The position numbers were made by a program, and so were the translations under genes. From Rummeliibacillus pycnus_B (GTDB lineage: Bacteria; Bacillota; Bacilli; Bacillales_A; Planococcaceae): a stretch of 64,000 nt of DNA. The notes beneath the pieces were generated by a model. The model worked only from the letters and a program-made list of their open reading frames with translations, searched no databases and was not told where the DNA came from. Within the stretch, counting starts at the first letter, position 1. The number at the start of each line of letters is the position of its first letter. The stretch covers positions 1 to 64,000 of the forward strand of contig NZ_JBCMNM010000023.1 of NCBI RefSeq assembly GCF_050459865.1, written 5' to 3'. Below, one piece after another: positions 26,279-34,997 of this stretch.

Positions 26279-27007
26279 TTAATGATTTAAAATCCGACTT
26301 AGGAATAACTTAGCACGTTCTTCCTTCGGTTCTTTATAAAACTCAGCCGGATCTGCATCCTCAAGTATTTGGCCTTTGTCGACGAAAATAATTCGATCGG
26401 CCACTTCCTTCGCAAATCCCATTTCGTGTGTGACAACAACCATCGTCATACCTTCTTTAGCTAAATGTTTCATAACATCTAATACTTCCCCAATCATTTC
26501 AGGGTCAAGTGCTGATGTTGGTTCATCAAAAAGCATGATTTCAGGATGCATGGCTAGTCCCCTTGCAATAGCAACACGTTGTTGTTGCCCGCCAGAAAGT
26601 TGGGATGGATAAGCATCTGCTTTATCTGGAATACCTACTTTCTCCAAATAGGCTAATGCTGTCTTTTTTGCTTCTTCTTTTGTTTGGCTAAGTGCCTTCA
26701 CAGGTGCTAACATAATATTTTCCAATACAGTTTTATGTGGATAAAGATAAAAGTGTTGAAATACCATTCCGATTTTTCGTCGAAGTTTGTTAATATCTGT
26801 TTTTTTATTATTTAATTCGATACCATTAATCGTTAATGACCCATTAGAGATGGTTTCTAAACGATTCATGCAACGAAGAAGCGTACTTTTACCAGAACCT
26901 GATGGCCCAATGATGACAACAACCTCACCTTTTTTTATAGTGAGATTAATATCTTTTAAAACCTGGAAATCCCCATAATACTTATTCACATTTTTAAACT
27001 CAATCAT
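26279..27007 (-). CDS. glnQ: Amino-acid ABC transporter ATP-binding protein, GlnQ-like
   Basis: 242 residues with Walker A GPSGSGKS, signature LSGGQQQRVAIARG, Walker B IMLFDEPTSALD and H-loop VVVTHEMGFA. First gene of the operon, 24 bases upstream of the binding protein. It energises import by the two permeases. A promoter is visible on the minus strand at 27071-27098. GGGGGCTTCACA precedes the ATG. Confidence 0.92.
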   Translation of the reverse strand: MIEFKNVNKYYGDFQVLKDINLTIKKGEVVVIIGPSGSGKSTLLRCMNRLETISNGSLTINGIELNNKKTDINKLRRKIGMVFQHFYLYPHKTVLENIMLAPVKALSQTKEEAKKTALAYLEKVGIPDKADAYPSQLSGGQQQRVAIARGLAMHPEIMLFDEPTSALDPEMIGEVLDVMKHLAKEGMTMVVVTHEMGFAKEVADRIIFVDKGQILEDADPAEFYKEPKEERAKLFLSRILNH

Positions 27008-27070
27008 TGTGAAGCCCCCTAAGTAAACAAAGACGGAATATGCCGAAATTTGTTGGTAATTTATTAAAGC

Positions 27071-27098
27071 ATTATAAAATCCAATCCACTTTTTACAA
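27071..27098 (-). promoter_or_regulatory. Promoter of the glnQHMP-like operon
   Basis: Read on the minus strand: TTGTAA, 16-base spacer, TATAAT (ATTATA at 27071-27076 on the plus strand), 64 bases before glnQ. A CodY-like sequence (AAGTTTCTGATATTT, 3 mismatches to the CodY box) lies at 27168-27182. Confidence 0.6.
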
Positions 27099-27460
27099 TT
27101 AATGCGCTTTCATTAGCATATCTTATTGTATATTTGCCGTGCAAGTAAAATATATAAAAATATTTAAAAGTTTCTGATATTTTATTTTTAAGAAAAATAT
27201 AACAAAAATAGATAAGCTGAAAAATTAAGATATTTATATAGTTTTTCTATGTTTTTGCGAGAGTATGAAACTTTAAAGTAAATATTCTATTAAACATGTG
27301 TTTTATATCACAAGGTGATCTTAAAACAATTTATTCGTTGTTATAGTTTATTAGAGGTTATTGAGTGAATAAATACTCTGTTATTTGAATAAAAAATTTG
27401 GAAATTAACTAATAAAATAAAGTGGAAATTTTAGAGCAGAAAAGTTATTGATTTACTATC

Positions 27461-27592
27461 TGTGTATAACTTTTTTATATTATTGTGGATAACATAAAAT
27501 GAAAAAATTTTTTATACACATTGAACAAAAAACTTATGCACATATTGTTCATAACAAGTGCTTAAAAATGAGTTAATCACTCTTTATCCACA
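27461..27592. promoter_or_regulatory. DnaA-box cluster
   Basis: Five perfect matches to the DnaA box TTATNCACA: 27461-27469 and 27484-27492 (reverse), 27512-27520, 27534-27542 and 27584-27592 (forward). Near-matches with one change are at 27546-27554 and 27631-27639. The box at 27584 and the one at 27484 are the strongest form, TTATCCACA. The 250 bases to the left are extremely AT-rich. No dnaA or dnaN gene is nearby, so this looks like a non-origin DnaA-binding cluster. Confidence 0.78.
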
Positions 27593-27737
27593 ATCATATT
27601 GTCACTTGTGTGCAGTGAAAAAACTTTGACTGTGAATATTCGTAATTAGAAATGAAAAAAATAAAGAAATCGTATCCTTGAATCTTTTTTTGAGGTTTTA
27701 CGTATATAGAGGCAAAGAAAATTAGGAGGAATATCAA

Positions 27738-28352
27738 ATGTTAAAAAAACTAGCATCAGATGCACTAGGATTATCGGATATTGGGATTGTTGTACCAAAG
27801 GAGGATTTCGATAAAACTGAATCTGATGATTTTGTGAAGCATGAGTCAGGGGAATTTGTGTATTTCTTGATTAAAACAAAGTCAGATGAATATTGCTTTA
27901 CAAATCAAGCATTAATCCACGTAGATGGTGATTCAGCTATGAGTAAAAAACGTCTATTGAAGCGATATGAATACGAGCATAGTACAATATCTGATGTTAT
28001 GTTAGAAACAGCAGGTACAATTGATTTAGATATTGAAATTAAATTCACAATTGATAACATACCGATGTCAATAGATATTCATAAAAAATTCGATACGGAA
28101 ATTAAAGACCTCTATAAGGCATTGCATACTATTTCAATGGAGATGCTTTATAATAAGAAAAACTTCGAAATAGCACAAAATAGTTTAAGCTATGCAGCAC
28201 AATCGATTGGCAAAGTAGAGGCTAAAGAAGTAACACCTGCACAATCCTTTGAACAAATTACACGTTTTGCAAATGAGTGGGTGTTGAAAAACAAAGAACA
28301 ATATATTAAAAAGGATTTTGGTGAAATATTCGAGCTATATATGAATCATTAA
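27738..28352 (+). CDS. PH-domain protein, YvbH-like
   Basis: 204 residues. The N-terminal segment MLKKLASDALGLSDIGIV and central strands (DYCFTN-like DEYCFTNQALIHVDGD, KRLLKRYEYEHSTISD) match the bacterial PH domain of B. subtilis YvbH; the C-terminal helical part (NSLSYAAQSIGKV, FEQITRFANEWVLKN) matches the YvbH oligomerisation extension. Cytoplasmic, function unknown. AGGAGG precedes the ATG. The DnaA-box cluster lies 145-280 bases upstream, so DnaA could affect its expression. Confidence 0.78.
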   Translation: MLKKLASDALGLSDIGIVVPKEDFDKTESDDFVKHESGEFVYFLIKTKSDEYCFTNQALIHVDGDSAMSKKRLLKRYEYEHSTISDVMLETAGTIDLDIEIKFTIDNIPMSIDIHKKFDTEIKDLYKALHTISMEMLYNKKNFEIAQNSLSYAAQSIGKVEAKEVTPAQSFEQITRFANEWVLKNKEQYIKKDFGEIFELYMNH

Positions 28353-28363
28353 TACCATATTTA

Positions 28364-28398
28364 AAAACCTTTGTTTTTATAACAAAGGTTTTTTCTTT
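28364..28398 (+). terminator. Terminator after YvbH-like gene
   Basis: AAAACCTTTGTT (28364-28375) pairs with AACAAAGGTTTT (28381-28392), then TTCTTTT. Confidence 0.9.
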
Positions 28399-28466
28399 TA
28401 TTTCTCCAAAAAAAAAGAGTCTTCAGCTTTTCGCCAAAGACCCAAAATTAGGTTTATACTCACACG

Positions 28467-28503
28467 AAGTTCGACTTTTATTTAGAAATAAAACATCGAA
28501 CTT
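28467..28503. repeat. Long intergenic hairpin
   Basis: AAGTTCGA (28467-28474) pairs with TCGAACTT (28496-28503), and TTTTATT (28476-28482) with AATAAAA (28487-28493), loop 4. No U-tract on either strand, so it is not a simple terminator. The stretch 28400-28614 holds no gene. Confidence 0.6.
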
Positions 28504-28614
28504 TAGGATTCTATCATACTATTAATTGGTGTTCAAGTGTTGTAATAATATTGACACAACAATGGTTGTAATTACCAAGTAAAGAGTTTTATCTAGATGA
28601 TTTCCGCCTTAGTT

Positions 28615-29085
28615 TTATGCATCCTTTGTTTTTTCAAAACTAAAAACAGCTACAACAATATAAAGTAATAAGAAAATAATAATAGAGCCAGTCCATGTTA
28701 CATCAATACGATCAAAACCTGCAACAATGAACTTTTTGAAGAGTACGACACTAATAGCAAACTGTGCAATTGTAACAACAGTATCTACTGATTTTGTCAA
28801 TTTAACATTGCAATTAGCAATAACAAATAGGGAAAGTAAATCAAGTAAGATAATCATAGAAAAGATCAATATAATAAACCAACCAAAGTAGAAAAGGTCT
28901 TGGTACCACTTTTCGAAAATATCAATATGAGCTAGGTTGAATTTAGCTAATATATTATATAAACCATAAAATCCAAAGTAAGGTACTGTAATGGCCAAAG
29001 TAAGTGAGATACCTAAAATAGCAATAAGGATCAATAAAGCTGACCATCCAGAAACACGAATTTTAATCTTTTTATTTCTAAACAT
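28615..29085 (-). CDS. Four-helix membrane protein of unknown function
   Basis: 156 residues, four hydrophobic segments (about 14-36, 63-90, 100-122 and 130-150), a basic N terminus and a short charged tail. The pattern FGFYGLYNILAKF followed by helices recalls small regulatory membrane proteins of the YrvL type, but similarity is too faint to claim. GAAGGGA precedes the ATG. Monocistronic. The 416 bases upstream hold no gene; a short TTTCAGCG/CGCTGAAA hairpin (29151-29183) would be in its 5' leader. Confidence 0.65.
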   Translation of the reverse strand: MFRNKKIKIRVSGWSALLILIAILGISLTLAITVPYFGFYGLYNILAKFNLAHIDIFEKWYQDLFYFGWFIILIFSMIILLDLLSLFVIANCNVKLTKSVDTVVTIAQFAISVVLFKKFIVAGFDRIDVTWTGSIIIFLLLYIVVAVFSFEKTKDA

Positions 29086-29430
29086 AGAAATCCCTTCTTC
29101 ACCTATTTAATATAGGCATCTACTCAATATTATTAGAAGTATTTAACTACTTTCAGCGAGAGTTACAGATTCTAGCGCTGAAATCGGAAAAATTTCGAAT
29201 AGAGCTAACATTCTTCAGCTTTTTTGACTACGCAATTGAAGCTCAATATATCACATTATAGAACAGTGGAGATAACATTGCACATGAACTCTATGGTATT
29301 CTACTTTAATATTAATTTTCTGCTATTTTCTTTAATAGATAAAAGATAAATATCATTTTATGTGTGAATTGTTACAGAAACTTAATAGCCTTGTAAGATA
29401 ACCATACTCTAACTCCATGTTACTATAAAA

Positions 29431-29440
29431 TTGTCGAAAA
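29431..29440 (+). promoter_or_regulatory. Candidate Spo0A box
   Basis: TTGTCGAAAA contains the perfect Spo0A core TGTCGAA in a T/A-flanked context, 62 bases upstream of the secreted protease start. A 7-base core can occur by chance. Confidence 0.4.
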
Positions 29441-29501
29441 GAGTCCTTAAAGATATTGGAAATATACATATGATAATAATTGAATAGAGATAGGTGAAGT
29501 T

Positions 29502-31421
29502 ATGCTACGAAATATGAAATGGTGGATGCTGTTTGCTATAGCATTTTGCATAGTATCCTATAATTCTCAAAATGTATCAGCTAAAGAACCTGAATATAAG
29601 GATGTAATGGTTGTATATAGTAATACATCAGGTAAAGAGCAAATAATGAAATTAGCATCATCAATTGAAAATAATTTTGACTTATTGAATATTGTGCAAG
29701 GGGATTTTAGTGCTGAGCATTTAGCACTCTTAAAACAATCACATGATATTCAAGTGATTGAGAAAAATACGGCAACTTTAGAAACAAAAGGTACTTCCTT
29801 AAAAGGGATTATCCCATTGGCCAATATGAGAATGATGGGTGTTCAAAATGCATGGAATCAAAATTTAACAGGACAAGGTGTTAAAGTAGCAGTATTTGAT
29901 ACAGGTGTAGCTAATATTCCTACGTTAGCTAATGTCAAAAAGTATTCCTTTGTAGAAGATAACCCAGAGACTCCTGAAGATGATCGCTCCCCATTAGATA
30001 CAGATGGACATGGAACTGCTGTTGCAGGTATTATAGCAGGTCAAGTGGGAAGACAATTAGCAGATGGAAATTTAGTCGGCGTAGCACCAGATGTTGATCT
30101 GTATAGTGTTAAAGTTTTTGATCCTACTGGCGCTGAAATGGAAACGGTTCTAAAAGCCGTTGAATGGGCAATCGAAAATAATATAGATATTATCAACATG
30201 TCATTTGGTACAGAACAAGATGATCCTATTCTATATCAAGCCATAAAACAAGCACATCTAGCCGGCATTACAATGGTTGCAGCAGCTGGAAATGAAGGTA
30301 ATACGAATGCTGTTGATTATCCAGCAAAGTACAGCGAGGTAATTGCTGTATCATCTATTGACAATTATAAAAGGCTATGGAAGAAATCAAACACAGGTAG
30401 CCAGGTTGAATATACTGCACCTGGTGTTGGGATTTTTACATTAAGCCCAACTGAAAACTACGTACAAATGACCGGCACTTCCATGTCAGCTCCACATATC
30501 ACAGGGATGATTGCATTACTAAAACAACAATATCCAACCTATACGCCTAGTGAATTACGCGGTGTACTTCGAAATTACACGATCGATTTAGGTGACGTAG
30601 GAAGAGATCCTTTATACGGATATGGCTTAATAAATACAGCTATAGCGAATCCAAGTAATGTTAGCAAATTTTCTGCGTTACAAATTAAAAAATCATCAGC
30701 TACCTTGCACTATGAGATGGCACAAAACGCCATTGTTCCTGTAGAAAAATATCGAATAGAAGTAACTGGGAAGAAAGCAATCACAACAACAGATACGAAC
30801 TATGTATTAAAAGATTTGAAGCAAGGCACAACCTATCGAGCAAAAATAATCACGATTAGCACACTCGGTAAAGAATCTGCAGGCAAAACGATTCAGTTTA
30901 CAACAGCAAAGGATTCAGCATCCGAAATCTATGTAAGTCATAATAAAACGAAGATTGATAATGTTGTTAAGAATATTAATAAGGGCAAGAAACTAAATCT
31001 CAAATCCGAGTTTTTGCCAGTTTATACAGTGTACAATGATTTAACGACATTACAAAAAAAGGCAATTAAAAAATATCGTGAAAAGCTAAATTTAACTACA
31101 ATTTCGACTACATCAAAGTCAACTCAAGTAAAAGCAACAAATCTATCAAATATGAAAAAGAAAAAATATACAACCATTACCTTTAAAACAGCTATTAAGC
31201 CATCAACATTAAAATCGAGCCATGTTTATGTGAATTATTCAGGTAAAAATTTATCTACTTTTACATTATCGAAGAGTAAGAATGGCAAAACAATTAAAAT
31301 AGCATCTAAGAAAGCTCTTGCTGCAGGTAATTATGTTATTTTGATTGACCAAAAAGGGTTGAAAACATCGAACGGGAAAGCTGTTAAAAATTCAATCGCA
31401 GTGAAATTTACAGTGAAATAA
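29502..31421 (+). CDS. Secreted subtilisin-like serine protease (S8)
   Basis: 639 residues. Signal peptide (about 1-27, ending SAKEP), a short propeptide-like region, then a complete S8 domain: D133 (VAVFDTGVA), H170 (DGHGTAVAGI), oxyanion N264 (AAGNEG) and S327 (GTSMSAPHITG). After about residue 390 come a fibronectin type III-like module (ALQIKKSSATLHYEMAQ to FTTAKD), a lysine-rich helical linker, and a C-terminal Ig-like/SbsA-type module (TFKTAIKPSTLKSSHVYV). No LPXTG anchor; the basic C-terminal half may bind the cell wall. Degradative exoenzyme, probably released in stationary phase. Confidence 0.92.
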   Translation: MLRNMKWWMLFAIAFCIVSYNSQNVSAKEPEYKDVMVVYSNTSGKEQIMKLASSIENNFDLLNIVQGDFSAEHLALLKQSHDIQVIEKNTATLETKGTSLKGIIPLANMRMMGVQNAWNQNLTGQGVKVAVFDTGVANIPTLANVKKYSFVEDNPETPEDDRSPLDTDGHGTAVAGIIAGQVGRQLADGNLVGVAPDVDLYSVKVFDPTGAEMETVLKAVEWAIENNIDIINMSFGTEQDDPILYQAIKQAHLAGITMVAAAGNEGNTNAVDYPAKYSEVIAVSSIDNYKRLWKKSNTGSQVEYTAPGVGIFTLSPTENYVQMTGTSMSAPHITGMIALLKQQYPTYTPSELRGVLRNYTIDLGDVGRDPLYGYGLINTAIANPSNVSKFSALQIKKSSATLHYEMAQNAIVPVEKYRIEVTGKKAITTTDTNYVLKDLKQGTTYRAKIITISTLGKESAGKTIQFTTAKDSASEIYVSHNKTKIDNVVKNINKGKKLNLKSEFLPVYTVYNDLTTLQKKAIKKYREKLNLTTISTTSKSTQVKATNLSNMKKKKYTTITFKTAIKPSTLKSSHVYVNYSGKNLSTFTLSKSKNGKTIKIASKKALAAGNYVILIDQKGLKTSNGKAVKNSIAVKFTVK

Positions 31422-31541
31422 ATTATCTAACATAGATTATTCATTGATTTCTTCATAAGACGGATAAAGCTAATTTTATTAGCTTTATCTGTTTTTTTTT
31501 CTAACTTTTTAAAAATTTTTAGTTCCATTTTCCTTTATATG

Positions 31542-31570
31542 TGTTAACCTATATTTAAAATGAGTTAACG
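31542..31570. promoter_or_regulatory. Candidate BirA operator
   Basis: TGTTAACC (31542-31549) and AGTTAACG (31563-31570) form an imperfect inverted repeat overlapping a TTAAAAT-like -10, just before bioY. The Bacillus BirA box is TGTTAACC, 14-15 bases, GGTTAACA; here the spacing is 13, one short, and the right half has two changes. Confidence 0.55.
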
Positions 31571-31588
31571 CAAAAGGGCGGGGAATGA

Positions 31589-32179
31589 ATGACTTCTAAT
31601 ATTTCAGGAACAAAAGCTAAACTTACTACATTAGAGATTGTTTACTGTGGTATGTTTGCAACATTAATGATGATCGGAGCGAATATTACATCTTTCGCAC
31701 CGTTTTTAGTAGTTGGTGGGGTTCCAATTACGCTACAACCGTTATTTGCCATTTTAGCTGGTCTTGTTTTAGGTAGCCGTCTAGGCGCCATTTCCATATC
31801 AGTTTATACGCTTGTTGGTTTAGCTGGAGCACCTGTATTTGCCCAGTTTAGTGGTGGTTTTTCTTCTATTTTAAGTCCAACATTTGGCTTTATCATAACT
31901 TTCATATTAGCTGCTTATGTTGTAGGGAAAATGGTGGAATATCGTCGTACGAAAAAAATGTATATTGCAGCAGCGCTTGTAGGTATAGCTATTAACTATT
32001 TACTTGGTACAAACTGGATGTATTTTGCTTATAAACTTTGGGCAGCAGCTCCAGAAGGATTTACTTATAAAATGGCTTGGTTATGGATGATTCCTCCAAT
32101 GCCAAAGGATATTATTTTAGCCGTATTTGCAGGAATTTTTGGATTTAGATTACAAAAAATCGTAAAGGTAGGTCATTAA
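31589..32179 (+). CDS. bioY: Biotin transporter BioY
   Basis: 196 residues, six helices, substrate-binding S-component of a biotin ECF transporter. Typical motifs: GVPITLQPLFAILAGLVLGSRLG and the FSGGFSSILSPTFGF loop. It works with the shared EcfAA'T module, which is not in this window. Start ATG follows GGCGGGGAATG. bioB begins one base after its stop, so uptake and the last synthesis step are made from one mRNA, under a likely BirA operator. Confidence 0.93.
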   Translation: MTSNISGTKAKLTTLEIVYCGMFATLMMIGANITSFAPFLVVGGVPITLQPLFAILAGLVLGSRLGAISISVYTLVGLAGAPVFAQFSGGFSSILSPTFGFIITFILAAYVVGKMVEYRRTKKMYIAAALVGIAINYLLGTNWMYFAYKLWAAAPEGFTYKMAWLWMIPPMPKDIILAVFAGIFGFRLQKIVKVGH

Positions 32180-32180
32180 T

Positions 32181-33176
32181 ATGGATTACGTAAAATTAGC
32201 TCAGCAAGTAATTGATGGATATAAAATCAACGATGAGGAAGCATTATCTATTTTAGAGAGCCCGGATGTTGATCTATTGAAAGTACTGGATGCATCCTAC
32301 CAAATTCGTCACCATTATTTTGGTAACAAAGTAAAACTAAATATGATCATCAATACGAAATCAGGATTATGTCCTGAAAACTGCGGATACTGTTCACAAT
32401 CAATCGTCTCAAATGCACCCGTCGAAAAATATCCAATGATGAAACAAGCAGAAATTATGGCAGGTGCAGATCGTGCAGCGGCATTAAATGTTGGTACATA
32501 TTGCATAGTTGCTAGTGGTAGAGGTCCTGTGAACCGTGAAATTGATATCGTTGTTGATTCTGTAAAAGCGATTAAAGAAAAGCATCAAGATATGACGATT
32601 TGTGCATGTTTAGGTATTTTAAAACCTGAGCAAGCCGAGCGTCTAAAAGAAGCGGGAGTAGATCGTTACAATCACAATATCAACACATCAGCTAGAAATC
32701 ACGCAAACATTACGACATCACATACGTATGATGATCGTGTACAAACAGTTGAACGTGCAAAAGAAGCGGGAATCTCACCATGCTCAGGCGTAATCGTCGG
32801 TATGAAGGAAACAAAACAAGATGTTATTGATATGGCACGTAGCCTACATGCATTAGATGCAGATTCGATTCCAGTAAACTTCTTAAATGCGATTGATGGT
32901 ACACCATTAGAGGGTACGCATGAACTGAATCCAAGATACTGTCTAAAGGTGTTGGCATTATTCCGTTTCATCAATCCAACGAAGGAAATACGTGTATCTG
33001 GTGGCCGTGAAGTAAACTTAGGTTCACTACAACCGTTTAGCTTGTATTCAGCAAACTCTATTTTCCTAGGTGACTACCTAACAACAGATGGTCAACCAGG
33101 TGAAGAAGATAAGAAAATGCTTGAAGATTTGGGATTTGAAATTGATCTTGCACCATTGCATGAGCATACTTGTTAA
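32181..33176 (+). CDS. bioB: Biotin synthase
   Basis: 331 residues. Radical-SAM CX3CX2C motif CPENCGYC (Cys64, Cys68, Cys71) and the BioB-specific downstream cysteines and Arg (NHNINTS, SGGREVNLG). It inserts sulfur into dethiobiotin to make biotin. The start ATG is one base after the bioY stop. Other biotin genes (bioA, bioD, bioF) are absent here, so the pair may serve biotin or dethiobiotin salvage. A complex hairpin follows. Confidence 0.95.
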   Translation: MDYVKLAQQVIDGYKINDEEALSILESPDVDLLKVLDASYQIRHHYFGNKVKLNMIINTKSGLCPENCGYCSQSIVSNAPVEKYPMMKQAEIMAGADRAAALNVGTYCIVASGRGPVNREIDIVVDSVKAIKEKHQDMTICACLGILKPEQAERLKEAGVDRYNHNINTSARNHANITTSHTYDDRVQTVERAKEAGISPCSGVIVGMKETKQDVIDMARSLHALDADSIPVNFLNAIDGTPLEGTHELNPRYCLKVLALFRFINPTKEIRVSGGREVNLGSLQPFSLYSANSIFLGDYLTTDGQPGEEDKKMLEDLGFEIDLAPLHEHTC

Positions 33177-33226
33177 TAAGGTAAAATTTAATAGTAGTTT
33201 TTTGGCTTAACATAGCAAATATTAAT

Positions 33227-33290
33227 AATCCTCATTTAGAATTCAACTTTGGATAGATTCAAAGGAACTCTAGATGAGGATTTGTTATTT
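33227..33290 (+). terminator. Terminator after bioB
   Basis: AATCCTCATTTAGA (33227-33240) pairs with TCTAGATGAGGATT (33269-33282), with an inner CTTT/AAAG stem; TTGTTATTTT follows. Confidence 0.82.
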
Positions 33291-33621
33291 TAAAGCTTCT
33301 AATTTCATTTATTCTAAACTTTAGAAATGATCATTATTTAATTGAGAATGTGCTACTTCAGTATAAGAAGTAACACATGTTGTGGGGGATATTTTCCTTG
33401 TGTATGGGATTGCAATAACAAATTTTACTAACATCGATGGGCTGTGGAATTTAAGTTTTTTTAGAGTGATTTTTGTGAATAATTTATTTGGACAAATTTA
33501 GCGTCTATAGACTTGATTCATTACTTCATCTATTCTTTGGAAAAGGTTTTATCATTTCGTTTGCATTTGCAATCCTCATACATTAGTATTCTATGTATTT
33601 TCTATAAGGGGTGCTGTACGA

Positions 33622-33675
33622 ATGTCTATAAATGTAATGGAAAATAGAGAAAAATTGAATTTATTAACGGGTTAG
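33622..33675 (+). CDS. Possible 17-residue ORF before an orphan terminator
   Basis: ATG with AAGGGG about 11 bases upstream, 17 codons (MSINVMENREKLNLLTG), and a strong terminator 20 bases after the stop. It could be a short peptide, the remnant of a lost gene, or part of a small RNA. Coding evidence is weak. The rest of 33284-33865 has only a small hairpin (33348-33378) and no recognisable gene. Confidence 0.25.
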   Translation: MSINVMENREKLNLLTG

Positions 33676-33695
33676 GCACTATAGTACTTGAAAGT

Positions 33696-33737
33696 AAAAA
33701 GGCGACTGCTCCTTTAGAGGGAACAGTCGCCTTTTCG
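33696..33737. terminator. Orphan terminator
   Basis: AAAAAGGCGACTG-TCC (33696-33712) pairs with GGA-CAGTCGCCTTTT (33720-33735). It is strong, but no sizeable upstream gene is within 500 bases. Confidence 0.85.
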
Positions 33738-33865
33738 AAATATTATTTACTTCAAATGCTAATAAAACCGTGTGATGATGGTAATGGAGTGTTACATTAT
33801 TTCTGCAGCATATGCTCATAAGATGTGTTATGAAAGTGTAGTGTACATATTATACCTTTAAAATA

Positions 33866-34630
33866 TTATCCAAGTGTACCTTCATCAAGCACTGGTAATA
33901 CCCTATGCGCATGCACCTGGAATTGTTGAACTTGTAATACTTTTAAAAAGAGATCCATTACGATTTTTTCACGTAATACGCCAAATTCACCCTCTGGTTT
34001 TACAGTTTTTGGTGAGAAATCAAGTTCAAAGAAATTAGCACCTATTAATTCACCATATGGTTGCTCATTGTATCTCACAAGATTTTGGAAGAAGTTTTTG
34101 TCTAATCGAGGCACTTCACCATTATTGTCATTTAAGAAATACGATTTGCCACTATCAGATACACCAATGATAGGGGAGATTAAGAAGTCACCATGTTTAA
34201 GCTCAGCGAACCCACTAAACGGTATAGTTACAATTCGATCGTGGAGGGTACCTTGACAATCACTAGAAGAATATTCGATATTTTTTCGAATATGTCCTGC
34301 TACAAATAGTTTTGCTTTCTTTACTTTAAAAAAGCCTGGAATGTGGTGACAATGTTCATCAGAAGCTTTTTCAAATTCCACAGGGATAAGTTTTACTTGC
34401 GTTAAAAAGACATTCTTTGTTACACGTTTAATCTCTGTTGCTTTTGGATCAAGGTCGATATCTGCCTCTACTACAATTTGAAGCTTCGTTTCTGCAAGTA
34501 CAACTGGCACTTTAAATATAGGGCACGGGTTTTCAGTCTTCTTAAGATCGATATTTTTATCATGGAGCGGAATCTGTTGCATTGGCGTTATTTCACATGG
34601 CTCATTATGTTTATGACACTTCTTTGACAT
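33866..34630 (-). CDS. Probable spore-coat-associated protein, CsxC-like
   Basis: 254 residues, no signal peptide, Cys/His-rich N terminus (MSKKCHKHNEPC). The middle carries a SPOCS/DUF3794-like motif, KLFVAGHIRKNIEYSS, seen in spore coat and spore-related proteins of Bacillales, within a duplicated beta-rich layout (PVVLAETKLQIVVEADIDL, FLTQVKLIPVEFEKA). A sigma-K-like -10 (CATATCTTA) lies 50 bases upstream on the same strand. I therefore read it as a late sporulation coat protein. AAAGGAG precedes the ATG. The CsxC label is tentative. Confidence 0.6.
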   Translation of the reverse strand: MSKKCHKHNEPCEITPMQQIPLHDKNIDLKKTENPCPIFKVPVVLAETKLQIVVEADIDLDPKATEIKRVTKNVFLTQVKLIPVEFEKASDEHCHHIPGFFKVKKAKLFVAGHIRKNIEYSSSDCQGTLHDRIVTIPFSGFAELKHGDFLISPIIGVSDSGKSYFLNDNNGEVPRLDKNFFQNLVRYNEQPYGELIGANFFELDFSPKTVKPEGEFGVLREKIVMDLFLKVLQVQQFQVHAHRVLPVLDEGTLG

Positions 34631-34679
34631 ACATTAACATCTCCTTTGTGTATTGAGCTTTTTTCAAACTCTACAGTAA

Positions 34680-34688
34680 TAAGATATG
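34680..34688 (-). promoter_or_regulatory. Sigma-K-like -10 element
   Basis: CATATCTTA on the minus strand fits CATANNNTA. No convincing sigma-K -35 is present at the usual distance, so support is partial. Confidence 0.35.
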
Positions 34689-34952
34689 TTGGTTAAAATC
34701 TTGTTGAATAGGCTAATAGATTAGTTAATCCATGTATATTTTTAATTGGTATATCCCACATTAACGGGCGGTAATGTCCGCATTTCAAGAATCAAGGACA
34801 AATGGCCAATCCTGATGCATGTACCTTCTATATTATCCCTAACATATTAGGATGGTCTTAATCTTTTATATTTTCGAAAGGATAACATTTAAGTTAAGGG
34901 CCCTTATAGTATAGAAGCCGTCTCAAAAAATATATCGATTTTTTCTAATAAA

Positions 34953-34985
34953 AAAGACAACTCACCATTATGATGAGTCGTCTTT
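34953..34985 (-). terminator. Terminator of the rRNA methyltransferase gene
   Basis: AAAGAC-ACTCA (34953-34964) pairs with TGAGT-GTCTTT (34974-34985), one mismatch; a T run follows on the minus strand. The rest of 34631-34952 has no gene, only the 12-base palindrome TAAGGGCCCTTA at 34895-34906 and the AACGGGCGGTAAT motif at 34763. Confidence 0.8.
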
Positions 34986-34997
34986 GTGTAGGAATGA

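Noticed and set aside
27461..27592. Chromosomal origin (oriC)
   Set aside because: DnaA boxes and AT-rich DNA are present, but dnaA, dnaN, rpmH or gidA neighbours are absent; a non-origin cluster is more likely.
34895..34906. TAAGGGCCCTTA palindrome as an operator
   Set aside because: Too far from any start codon in the right orientation, and no promoter is visible around it.
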